DNA of 33,688 bases from Methanobacterium sp. Lineage in GTDB: Archaea > Methanobacteriota > Methanobacteria > Methanobacteriales > Methanobacteriaceae. Each line of letters opens with the position of its first letter. Positions within the stretch are counted from its first letter, which is position 1. The position numbers and the translations under genes were made by a program. Below are positions 26,883-33,688 of this stretch, one piece after another. The notes under the pieces were generated by a model. That model worked only from the letters and a program-made list of their open reading frames with translations, was not told the origin of the DNA and made no database searches. The DNA lies in assembly GCA_003158115.1 (NCBI GenBank), contig PMGM01000027.1, forward strand, positions 4,023 through 37,710. The letters run 5' to 3'.

Positions 26883-27677
26883 TCATATTTTATGCTTCTG
26901 TCCTGATGAATCACGTTTGTATTTACCAAATTCAGTGATCATTCTAAGTTCATCCTGCCAAAAAACAGGCCCCTCCACACATACTCTCCATCCCTGATCA
27001 TCAACACAACACTGCCCACATAAACCTAACCCGCACTTCATATATCTTTCCAGTGAGAATTGTGAAGAAATTTCGTATTTTTCTACCATGTTAAAGAGTT
27101 TTTCCATCATTATCTCAGGACCACAACTAACAACCATGTCATAATTCTCTTCTGAGAGTGCTTTTTCTGCCAGATCAGTACCATAACCGCAATAACCATG
27201 CGTACCATCATCAGTACAAGTTAAAAGTTTAGCTCCAGATCTTTTAATTCTATCACTGAACAGAAGTTCATCCATAGTACTTGCAGCACTAACAATATGA
27301 ACCTCAACACCCATTTTAGAGGCTTCCTCGGAATATGCCACTATAGGAGCCATACCAATTCCACCACCAACTGCAAGAACTTTTATGCCACTTATATCAA
27401 AACCTCTACCATAAGGACCTCTTAAACCTAACTTATCACCTATTTGAAGTTTGTGAATTTGCTCGGTAAATACACCCACACTTCTTATTGAAATTCCTAT
27501 TTCATTTTTTACATTGTCGATCAATGAAAGTGACATTGGCTTTTCATCTTCAAAATTCCATACCATCATAAATTGACCTGGTTTTTCACTATCAACCTTC
27601 CAATCAAATATAAATGTTTTAACAGTGGGTGATTCCTCTTCAATTCTTTTAATTTCTACTACTTTAGGAACTTGCAT
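26883..27677 (-). CDS. pyrK: Dihydroorotate dehydrogenase electron transfer subunit
   Basis: FAD and [2Fe-2S] protein of about 264 residues that passes electrons from dihydroorotate dehydrogenase PyrD to an acceptor. A ferredoxin-reductase-like barrel contains KPGQFMMVW and KPMSLSL, the nucleotide domain has VLAVGGGIGMAPIVA, and the C-terminal cluster motif is CGLGLCGQCC, followed by a fourth cysteine in RVCVEGP. An in-frame ATG at 27707 would add ten residues, but no Shine-Dalgarno sequence precedes it; AAAGGT lies before 27677. It follows pyrD by 40 bases on the same strand. Confidence 0.9.
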   Translation of the reverse strand: MQVPKVVEIKRIEEESPTVKTFIFDWKVDSEKPGQFMMVWNFEDEKPMSLSLIDNVKNEIGISIRSVGVFTEQIHKLQIGDKLGLRGPYGRGFDISGIKVLAVGGGIGMAPIVAYSEEASKMGVEVHIVSAASTMDELLFSDRIKRSGAKLLTCTDDGTHGYCGYGTDLAEKALSEENYDMVVSCGPEIMMEKLFNMVEKYEISSQFSLERYMKCGLGLCGQCCVDDQGWRVCVEGPVFWQDELRMITEFGKYKRDSSGQKHKI

Positions 27678-27717
27678 AAATATCAAACCTTTTAATAATA
27701 ATTCCAATCATTTTAAA

Positions 27718-28626
27718 TTATTTATGGGCAATTCCTACCATCCCATTAACAGAACCATAGCCCTTATCATCCATAAATCTCTCAAGTCCAGTTAATATCT
27801 TTCCGAATATATCCATTCCTTCATACATTATGGATGTGCCTATTTGAATACAACTAGCACCAGCATACAAAAATTCAATAACATCTTCATAATTTCTGAT
27901 ACCACCCACCCCAATAATTGGAATGTCAACCGAATCATAAACCTCATAAATACATCTGATTGCAATGGGTTTTACAGCAGGACCAGATAATCCTCCAAAT
28001 TTATTATTTAAAATGGGGTTACCAGTTTCTATATCAATCCTCATTCCAGGTCCTAGTGAATTTATCATTGTCAAGGCATCTGCTCCAACATCCTCAGCAG
28101 ATCTGGCTATTTCTACTATATCCGTAACATTTGGAGTTAATTTAACAAAAACTGGAATCTTAACACTTTTTTTAACAGACTGTACTATCTCCCTTGTCAA
28201 TTCTGGATCTTGTCCAATAGCTGATCCGCATCCACCCATAGCATGGGGACATGATACATTGAGTTCTAATGCATCAACTAAATCTTCTACTCTTGTTGCA
28301 ATTTCTGAGAACTCTTCAGGGTTAGCACCGTAAAGTGAAGCTATAGCTGGAACAGATTTATTCAACTTTTCAAGCTCGGTTTTAAAATTCTCAACACCCG
28401 GATTTGACAGACCAATTGCATTGATCACTCCTCCAGTTACCTCTACGGTGGTTGGGTTTGCATAGCCTTTGTTAGGATTCAATCCAAATGATTTTGTAAC
28501 TACAGCCCCAGCACCACTTCTACCTGCCCAATTAAGAGAGGATGCTGTGCTTCCTAATATTCCTGCAGCTAACATTGTCGGATTTCTCATTTTAATGCCA
28601 CATAGTTCAATTTCCAGTATAGTCAC
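27718..28626 (-). CDS. pyrD: Dihydroorotate dehydrogenase catalytic subunit, class 1B
   Basis: FMN TIM-barrel enzyme of about 300 residues oxidising dihydroorotate to orotate in pyrimidine synthesis. Blocks are NPTMLAAGILGS, the substrate loop NAIGLSNPGVENF, LELNVSCPHA with the catalytic cysteine of class 1 enzymes, VFVKLTPNVTDI, GVGGIRNYEDVIEF and GASCIQIGTSIMYEG. It pairs with pyrK, as class 1B enzymes do. The start is uncertain: GTG at 28626 is the conventional choice, but it is itself part of GGGGTGA, which would be well spaced (5 bases) for a CTG at 28617. That shorter start would open (M)EIELCGIKMRNPT, close to the usual N-terminus. Confidence 0.93.
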   Translation of the reverse strand: MTILEIELCGIKMRNPTMLAAGILGSTASSLNWAGRSGAGAVVTKSFGLNPNKGYANPTTVEVTGGVINAIGLSNPGVENFKTELEKLNKSVPAIASLYGANPEEFSEIATRVEDLVDALELNVSCPHAMGGCGSAIGQDPELTREIVQSVKKSVKIPVFVKLTPNVTDIVEIARSAEDVGADALTMINSLGPGMRIDIETGNPILNNKFGGLSGPAVKPIAIRCIYEVYDSVDIPIIGVGGIRNYEDVIEFLYAGASCIQIGTSIMYEGMDIFGKILTGLERFMDDKGYGSVNGMVGIAHK

Positions 28627-28640
28627 CCCGTGAACGAAAG

Positions 28641-28647
28641 TTTAAAT
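28641..28647 (+). promoter_or_regulatory. TATA-like element of a probably leaderless nop5 transcript
   Basis: TTTAAAT is centred 26 bases before the ATG at 28670, and no Shine-Dalgarno sequence precedes that ATG. The distance fits transcription starting at or next to the A of the start codon. Confidence 0.4.
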
Positions 28648-28669
28648 CTTGAAAATACACATTAAATTT

Positions 28670-29887
28670 ATGAAGTGTTATATTACATGTTCCTTTGCAG
28701 GATTCATATCCCTTGATGAAAATTGTACACTCTTAGATTATGAACTTTTCCCAAGGGACAAACAAAAGGAAAGACTTGCAAAGATGAGTGCAGGAGCCCT
28801 AACTAAAGAAGAAGAATCAATACTTAAAAGAATGGTAAAAAAATATGATTCAATAATAATAGAAACTACAATTCCCCATTCAAGATATAAAAATCTTAAA
28901 GATAATATTAAATTTAAATATGAAACTCCTAACATAGCTGGTGAATTTTTAAGGTCAAATATGGAAGATTTACTCCAAAAAATAGGCTTCCTAAAACCAG
29001 ATGATGATCTAAAATTGATCCTCCATGAACTTTCCATTTCTATGACTAATGATAGATTAAGAGAAGCATCACAAGCCGAAGATATGTTTCTTATCCAAGC
29101 CATTAACTCAATAGAAGAAATTGATGAAGCTAGTAGTAAAATGGTTGAAAGGCTGAGAGAATGGTATGCAATACATTTTCCAGAGTTGGATGCAATAAAA
29201 AATCATGAACGATATGTTGAAATGGTAGCTGATTTTGGAGACAGAGATTTAATTATAAATTCAGGATTATTGAATTCAGAAAAAGATTCAAGGATTAAAA
29301 ATATTAACAGTGTTGGTGCACCAATATCTGAAATTGATCTTCAAATGGTTAAGGAATTTGCAGCTTCAATTAAATCTTTATTAAATACTAAAAAATCAAT
29401 TAACTCCTACGTTGACAGTCAAATGGGGGAAATAGCTCCTAATCTCAAGGATCTGGCTGGTTCATCCCTAGGTGCCAAACTCATAGCCCATGTTGGCAGT
29501 ATAGAAAGACTTTCAAAAATGCCATCCGGTACGGTACAGGTTTTAGGAGCAGAAAAAGCACTATTCAGACATCTAAAAACTGGTGAAAAGCCTCCAAAAC
29601 ATGGTCTAATATTCCAACACCCCGAAGTTAGAGGTGCTAAATGGTGGCTTAGAGGAAAAATAGCAAGAACACTTGCATCAAAAATATCATTAGCCGTCCG
29701 TAAAGATGTTTACTCAGGCGAATATGATCCAACAATATTAGAAAACTTTGAAAAAAGAGTTAAGGAGATAAAAAAGGCTCATCCATTCCCAAAAAGAAGT
29801 ACAAAACCAAAAAAAATTGACGATAAAGAAAGTAGAAAGAAAAAGAAGAGAGATAAATACAAGAAAAATGTTAAGGACTATATTTAA
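28670..29887 (+). CDS. nop5: C/D box sRNP core protein Nop5
   Basis: Archaeal Nop5/Nop56-58 homologue of 405 residues that bridges L7Ae-bound C/D box sRNA and fibrillarin for rRNA 2'-O-methylation. It contains the N-terminal fibrillarin-binding domain, a coiled coil (about 110-240) and the Nop domain, with APNLKDLAGSSLGAKLIAHV, LSKMPSGTVQVLGAEKALFRH and HPEVRGAKWWLRGKIARTLA. It ends in a lysine-rich tail typical of the family. The ATG at 28670 is preferred to a TTG seven codons upstream, as no Shine-Dalgarno sequence supports either and the TATA element fits the ATG. It is divergent from pyrD. Confidence 0.93.
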   Translation: MKCYITCSFAGFISLDENCTLLDYELFPRDKQKERLAKMSAGALTKEEESILKRMVKKYDSIIIETTIPHSRYKNLKDNIKFKYETPNIAGEFLRSNMEDLLQKIGFLKPDDDLKLILHELSISMTNDRLREASQAEDMFLIQAINSIEEIDEASSKMVERLREWYAIHFPELDAIKNHERYVEMVADFGDRDLIINSGLLNSEKDSRIKNINSVGAPISEIDLQMVKEFAASIKSLLNTKKSINSYVDSQMGEIAPNLKDLAGSSLGAKLIAHVGSIERLSKMPSGTVQVLGAEKALFRHLKTGEKPPKHGLIFQHPEVRGAKWWLRGKIARTLASKISLAVRKDVYSGEYDPTILENFEKRVKEIKKAHPFPKRSTKPKKIDDKESRKKKKRDKYKKNVKDYI

Positions 29888-30258
29888 ATGTTCTTAATTA
29901 AATTTTTCTTATCAAATATGGACAAATGAGAGTGATATAAACGAGAGATGTAGACCATTATATCAAAATTCATTCATTGAAGGTAGAACTATATCCTTTG
30001 CATACTATGGATCAAAATTATTGAATAAATAGAATTACTATCAATTATATTCATTGATATTTCAATTATTCTTATAGTTTTTTTCAATTGAGTTTAATGA
30101 TATAAATTCTAATAAAATTTGAGGTTATTTCCAAGTATCATAAGAAATTGAAATAATCAGTTTAGAAGTTTCATAGAAAATAACATTGGATAAATCAATG
30201 CATAGATGGGGATAAATATAATTTGTAAAATATTAAATTTCTTTTGTGGGGAAATAAA
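29888..30258. other. AT-rich gap between nop5 and fibrillarin
   Basis: About 370 bases without a recognisable gene, although nop5 and flpA are often adjacent in archaea. Near its right end ATAAATATA at 30212-30220 is a plausible TATA box for flpA, leaving a short leader. I looked for C/D box guide RNA motifs (TGATGA and CTGA pairs) and saw no convincing set. Confidence 0.5.
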
Positions 30259-30924
30259 ATGGAAAAATTAGAGAATTTAACTGGAGTTTATTTTGTTGAA
30301 GACCATATCGCTACTGAAAATCTAAATCCAACCATTAAGGTCTATGGTGAAAGATTAGTTGAATTTGAAGGTAAAGAGTACAGAATCTGGGAACAAAGAC
30401 GTTCAAAACTTGGAGCAGCTATAATGAATGGTATGAACATGTTTCCATTTGAAGAAAATTCAAAGGTACTTTATCTGGGAGCATCATCAGGAACTACTCC
30501 ATCACACATTTCTGACATAACAACTGAAGGCATTGTTTGGTGTGTTGAGTTTTCACCACGCATGATGAGAAGTCTTGTAGAACTTTCCAGATCTAGAAAT
30601 AACATGATCCCAATACTTGATGATGCAACCAAACCACTGAATTACTTGCACATACTTGAAAAGGTGGATATAGTTTACTCTGATGTTGCACAACCAAAAC
30701 AATCTGAACTTTTCATGGATAACATGCGCCTTTACCTAAAACCTGAGGGTATTGGAATTATTATGATAAAAGCCAGAAGTATTGATGTTACAAAAAGCCC
30801 AAAAAAGATATTCAAAGAAGAAGAGTCTAAACTCAAAACAGGTGGTATCAGAATCCTTGAAAAAATCAATCTTGAGCCCTATGAAAAGGATCACATGGCC
30901 ATAGTATGTGAATTAGCATTTTAA
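30259..30924 (+). CDS. flpA: Fibrillarin, rRNA 2'-O-methyltransferase
   Basis: SAM-dependent methyltransferase of 221 residues, the catalytic subunit of archaeal C/D box sRNPs. Blocks are EYRIWEQRRSKLGAAIMNG, the SAM loop VLYLGASSGTTPSHISDI, VWCVEFSPRMMRSLVELS, the DDATKP segment and VDIVYSDVAQPKQSELF, all fibrillarin signatures. GGGGAAATAAA precedes the ATG at 30259; the TTG five codons upstream (30244) overlaps that signal. It works with Nop5, encoded 371 bases upstream. Confidence 0.95.
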   Translation: MEKLENLTGVYFVEDHIATENLNPTIKVYGERLVEFEGKEYRIWEQRRSKLGAAIMNGMNMFPFEENSKVLYLGASSGTTPSHISDITTEGIVWCVEFSPRMMRSLVELSRSRNNMIPILDDATKPLNYLHILEKVDIVYSDVAQPKQSELFMDNMRLYLKPEGIGIIMIKARSIDVTKSPKKIFKEEESKLKTGGIRILEKINLEPYEKDHMAIVCELAF

Positions 30925-30989
30925 GAGCTAAAATAGATTGAATATTCTATTATTAAAATTAAGAATATTTATGCAAGAAATAATCATAT

Positions 30990-32147
30990 TTAATTTATAT
31001 TTTCTACAATCTTTGCAATGATCTTCTGACCAATTTCAGTTTTAGAGGTTAAAGGTACTGTGAATGTATCACCATCAACTATTACAACCTGATTTTTATC
31101 GGAACCAAATCCAGCACCTTCAACTGACACATCGTTAGCAACTATAAAATTTGCACCTGAGGTTTTAATTCGCTCATGGGCTTTGGAAATTAGTTCCCCC
31201 TCTGAAACATTATATTCTGCTTTGAAACCCACTAAGAATATGTTTGGATTGATCTGTTTAACAGAATTCAAAATTTTAGGTAAAGGTTTTAGTTGAAGAG
31301 TCAAATCTTCTCCAGAAGAAATCTTATCTGATACATTGTTTAATGATTTTTCTACAGTAAAATCTGATACTGCTGCAGCTGATACAAATATATCATTTTT
31401 CGGAAGCAATATCTTAAGTTCTTCACCCATTTGTACTGTAGATTCCACACAAATATTTTCAATAATTTTAGGAATAGTTACATCCATCTTTCCAGTTATC
31501 ATAGTAACATCAGCACCTTGAATGAATGCTTCTCGAGCTATTTCAAGACCCATTTTTCCAGAACTTCGATTTGTTATACCTCTAACAGCATCAATTTTTT
31601 CATAAGTGCCGCCAGCACTTACAAGGATTTTTTTCCCTTTTAATTGTCCTTTGGATGTTTCTCTTAAACTTTGAAGAGTTATATCGTGCATGCTTGGAAA
31701 TTTAGCCTTTCCTTCTTCCATCTTAGGATCTAAAAATATGATTCCATCATCTTTTACCCTTTGAATGTTTTCAGAAATTGTCTTGTACATGGAATCATGC
31801 ATCGATGGAACAAAAATAATAGGTGTTGAATGTCCATATGCTGTAATTAGAAGTGTGCTTATTGGATTATCAGCAATTTTATATGCAAATTTGCTTATTA
31901 AATTAGCTGTAGCTGGTGCAACTAATATCAAATCTGCTTGTGCATATTTCACATGTTCTATCTCGCCCGTAAGTTCCAAAACAACTTTTTGTCCTGTTGC
32001 AAATTCCATACTATTTGGATGTATGATATTACAAGCATCATCACTCATGAAACATTTTACATTCGCTCCATGACGTCTAAGTTCTCTTGCAAGTTTTACA
32101 GATTCAACTGCTGCTATACTACCAGTTACACATAACACTATTTCCAT
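30990..32147 (-). CDS. coaBC: Phosphopantothenoylcysteine decarboxylase/phosphopantothenate-cysteine ligase
   Basis: Bifunctional coenzyme A synthesis enzyme of 385 residues. The CoaC half (1-175) opens MEIVLCVTGSIAAVES, and has the active-site histidine in EIEHVKYAQADLILVAPATAN. FVPSMHDSMYK stands where bacterial enzymes have PAMN-x2-MW, with histidine for asparagine. The substrate flap reads EEGKAKFPS without the bacterial cysteine. Both traits appear to be those of archaeal CoaBC. The CoaB half has KKILVSAGGTYEKIDAVRGITNRSSGKMG and KPLPKIL, the nucleotide-binding ligase motifs. GGGGAA precedes the ATG. The KH-domain gene ends 14 bases upstream, so they share a transcript. Confidence 0.93.
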   Translation of the reverse strand: MEIVLCVTGSIAAVESVKLARELRRHGANVKCFMSDDACNIIHPNSMEFATGQKVVLELTGEIEHVKYAQADLILVAPATANLISKFAYKIADNPISTLLITAYGHSTPIIFVPSMHDSMYKTISENIQRVKDDGIIFLDPKMEEGKAKFPSMHDITLQSLRETSKGQLKGKKILVSAGGTYEKIDAVRGITNRSSGKMGLEIAREAFIQGADVTMITGKMDVTIPKIIENICVESTVQMGEELKILLPKNDIFVSAAAVSDFTVEKSLNNVSDKISSGEDLTLQLKPLPKILNSVKQINPNIFLVGFKAEYNVSEGELISKAHERIKTSGANFIVANDVSVEGAGFGSDKNQVVIVDGDTFTVPLTSKTEIGQKIIAKIVENIN

Positions 32148-32161
32148 AGAAAATTCCCCAC

Positions 32162-32659
32162 TCAGTTTCTATCCACTACTACAACGGTTTCTTCTCCGGT
32201 GAGCATTTTTATTATATCGTTGAGTATGTCAAGCCTTCCTGGAAGCTTTCTAGAATCTTCCATCATGACCCTTACCTTGTACTTTTCTTCACCATCGGTA
32301 CCGTAAATTATGTTAATACCAGATACCCTTGCAGGGGCTAGTATATCTCTAGAAACAGCTCTTAGATCTGAATCTTCACCTACAACTCTAATCTTTTTCC
32401 CGACAGTCCTTGAGAGTTCCCTAACGATTTTTCCACTCTTACCTATGAGTTTTCCTACCTGGTCCTTCTCTGTGACTATTATAACAATATCTCCAACTTC
32501 GATAGTCTTTTTAAATCCCAATTTACCTTCTCCGAGTTTGAAGAGCACCTTAGCAATGTCCAAATCTATCTGTGTTATCTCACCACTTTCAAGTTTGTTT
32601 TCACAACCCTGGCATAATATTCCACTTTTTAAACAGACATCGCATATTGGCAATACCAT
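32162..32659 (-). CDS. KH-domain, NusA-like RNA-binding protein with zinc motif
   Basis: Protein of 165 residues. The N-terminus has four cysteines in CDVCLKSGILCQGC (residues 6-19), a probable zinc knuckle. A KH domain follows with VTEKDQVGKLIGKSGKIVREL (G-x-x-G loop in IGKSGK, about 72-77), and the C-terminal part has GEDSDLRAVSRDILAPARVSG, as in archaeal NusA-like KH proteins. Likely an RNA-binding transcription or ribosome-assembly factor in the cytoplasm. GGAGGA lies before the ATG. It heads the transcript that includes coaBC. Confidence 0.83.
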   Translation of the reverse strand: MVLPICDVCLKSGILCQGCENKLESGEITQIDLDIAKVLFKLGEGKLGFKKTIEVGDIVIIVTEKDQVGKLIGKSGKIVRELSRTVGKKIRVVGEDSDLRAVSRDILAPARVSGINIIYGTDGEEKYKVRVMMEDSRKLPGRLDILNDIIKMLTGEETVVVVDRN

Positions 32660-33052
32660 TTACATTCCTCCTTTATAGTTATTTGATGATCATAACTGAT
32701 TATAATCCTTAAATTATACCCCGAACTTATTATTATGAACCTTTCATAGAGATTATCCTTGAAAAATTATAAATTTAATTAGAAGGATAAGAGAACCTAT
32801 TTTAAATTCGTTGAAGTTATTGAAATCCTTCATTTTGTACATCATTAAATACAAACAATGCAACTAAAATAAAATCAGATATTATTGACTCTTTTCAAGG
32901 CTCTTTATCTGTATTATAAAGATAGTACTTTTAACAGATATAATTGTATTGAAGTTACTAATATATAATTTTGCATTGGATGGATTTTAGCCTATTTCTA
33001 AAATTGTTCATTAATCATATAATAACATCTAAAAAAATAAAAAAAGTTTAGT
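32660..33052. other. AT-rich intergenic region, no gene seen
   Basis: About 390 bases between the KH-protein start and the stop of the lipoprotein gene. The left part holds the Shine-Dalgarno sequence and promoter of the KH-protein gene. A weak inverted repeat, CTTTAT then ATAAAG, lies near 32900-32920. No open frame with coding character, RNA gene or larger repeat is visible. Confidence 0.45.
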
Positions 33053-33583
33053 TTATTGTAACTTGAAACTGTTTAAAATAATGTTGAAATTCGAAGTTTG
33101 ATTGTCAAAATCAGATGCTTGGGCTGCTGAAAGTATCACGTAAATACTGCCATTTTCATTTAACCATACAGCACTATACTGTATCGGATTTACAGTGGTA
33201 TTGGTTTCATAAATGTTTTCAGGTGCGCTCGCACCATTTACAGTTATATTACCATCAGATATCCGCTGATAATTAGTATTATTAAAGAATGTAGCGTAGT
33301 TTGAAGTGTATAATGTATCAATATCAGAACCAGCCGGTACGTCGGGTTTTTGAATTACAACCAAGGTTGTTGGAGTTCCATTTTGAACTGAATTGGGATC
33401 TGCTACTGCAACAATAGCATTCGGAGATGTTGCATTTACAATTTCCCAAGATCCTGGATATGTAAAGGAAATGTTGTTTTGAGCATATGTTTTAGTTGTG
33501 TTGGTTGATTTGTTTGAGACACATCCCGATGCAAAAACCACAGCACATACTAAAAATATTACTAGAACCATATATTTTCTCAA
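33053..33583 (-). CDS. Lipoprotein with PsbP-like domain
   Basis: Secreted lipoprotein of 176 residues. A signal peptide (LVIFLVCAVVFASGC) ends in a lipobox with the lipidation cysteine at residue 21, followed by a Ser/Thr/Asn linker. The mature part has ISFTYPGSWEIVNA and IYVILSAAQASDFDNQ, the pattern of PsbP-related/DUF1795-like proteins frequent in Methanobacterium. It would sit on the outer face of the membrane; function unknown. The start is a TTG with GGTGA about 4 bases upstream; the ATG five codons in (33571) lacks a Shine-Dalgarno sequence and would shorten the signal peptide. Confidence 0.8.
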   Translation of the reverse strand: MRKYMVLVIFLVCAVVFASGCVSNKSTNTTKTYAQNNISFTYPGSWEIVNATSPNAIVAVADPNSVQNGTPTTLVVIQKPDVPAGSDIDTLYTSNYATFFNNTNYQRISDGNITVNGASAPENIYETNTTVNPIQYSAVWLNENGSIYVILSAAQASDFDNQTSNFNIILNSFKLQ

Positions 33584-33636
33584 TTTTTCACCTTTAACAA
33601 TAATTAGAAAGTAGATATCAATTCATGATCTAAATT

Positions 33637-33688
33637 TTATTTTTTAGTACTATTACCAGTAGAACCACCAGTTTTAGTTTTAGTTTTA
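33637..33688 (-). CDS. C-terminal end of a gene cut by the window edge
   Basis: The last 16 or so codons read KTKTKTGGSTGNSTKK then stop, on the minus strand, 53 bases upstream of the lipoprotein start. The Lys/Thr/Gly/Ser composition fits a low-complexity tail. Too little is visible to name it. Confidence 0.4.
   Translation of the reverse strand, partial: KTKTKTGGSTGNSTKK

Noticed and set aside
29888..30258. Possible C/D box guide RNA between nop5 and flpA
   Set aside because: Isolated TGAT-like words occur, but no C, D', C' and D set with correct spacing was found.
32895..32925. Small inverted repeat CTTTAT/ATAAAG as a hairpin
   Set aside because: Six-base arms of low-complexity AT sequence are expected by chance, and no T tract follows in a position that would end a gene.

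Overview
The window reads as chromosome of a hydrogenotrophic methanogen of the order Methanobacteriales, most likely Methanobacterium or a close relative. The evidence is an AT-rich genome with archaeal Shine-Dalgarno sequences of the GGTGA/GGAGG type and TATA boxes. It also carries archaeal ribosomal proteins (eS1/S3ae, eL40), the C/D-box sRNP proteins Nop5 and fibrillarin, geranylgeranylglyceryl phosphate synthase, the methyl-coenzyme M reductase activation protein A2 (AtwA), and a group 4 [NiFe]-hydrogenase large subunit of Ehb type.

Layout. Positions 1-6363 (all minus) hold a run of housekeeping genes: hisC (cut by the window edge), a gamma-carbonic-anhydrase-like protein, GlmU-like and GlmM enzymes for UDP-GlcNAc, archaeal phosphoglycerate mutase ApgM, a DUF92 membrane protein and ribosomal protein S3ae. 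Positions 6696-9521 (minus) are a looser redox/accessory block: flavodoxin, a NifX-type protein, a SAM methyltransferase, a frameshifted iron-sulfur flavoprotein and the C-terminal stub of a surface-type protein. Then come a DUF116 protein, a conserved hypothetical protein and, overlapping it, a 44-51 residue zinc ribbon. From 11214 the plus strand carries a fused ChlI/ChlD-type chelatase ATPase, Tsr3, L40e, GGGP synthase, a DUF169 protein, a methyltransferase and a small unknown protein. An MBL-fold hydrolase (minus) and a DUF134 regulator follow.

Positions 18731-21903 form an energy-metabolism stretch: atwA, a 31-residue membrane microprotein, a solitary ehbN-type hydrogenase large subunit, and a 58-residue two-helix membrane protein. 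Positions 22080-24900 are a signalling stretch: membrane histidine kinase, a PAS-GAF protein broken by two one-base deletions, and a roadblock/LC7 protein. A secreted protein follows whose best-placed start codon is ACG, preceded by a 20-bp-period repeat. The rest holds an AI-2E family permease, pyrK-pyrD, nop5 and flpA, coaBC, a KH-domain NusA-like protein, a lipoprotein and a partial C-terminus at the edge.

I see no CRISPR array, insertion sequence, tRNA or rRNA. The most noteworthy observations are the atwA/ehbN cluster with two unannotated-size membrane proteins, the ACG start with its repeat-bearing promoter, and three separate single-base frameshifts whose removal restores family-typical proteins. 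The frameshifts could be real decay or residual sequencing error.
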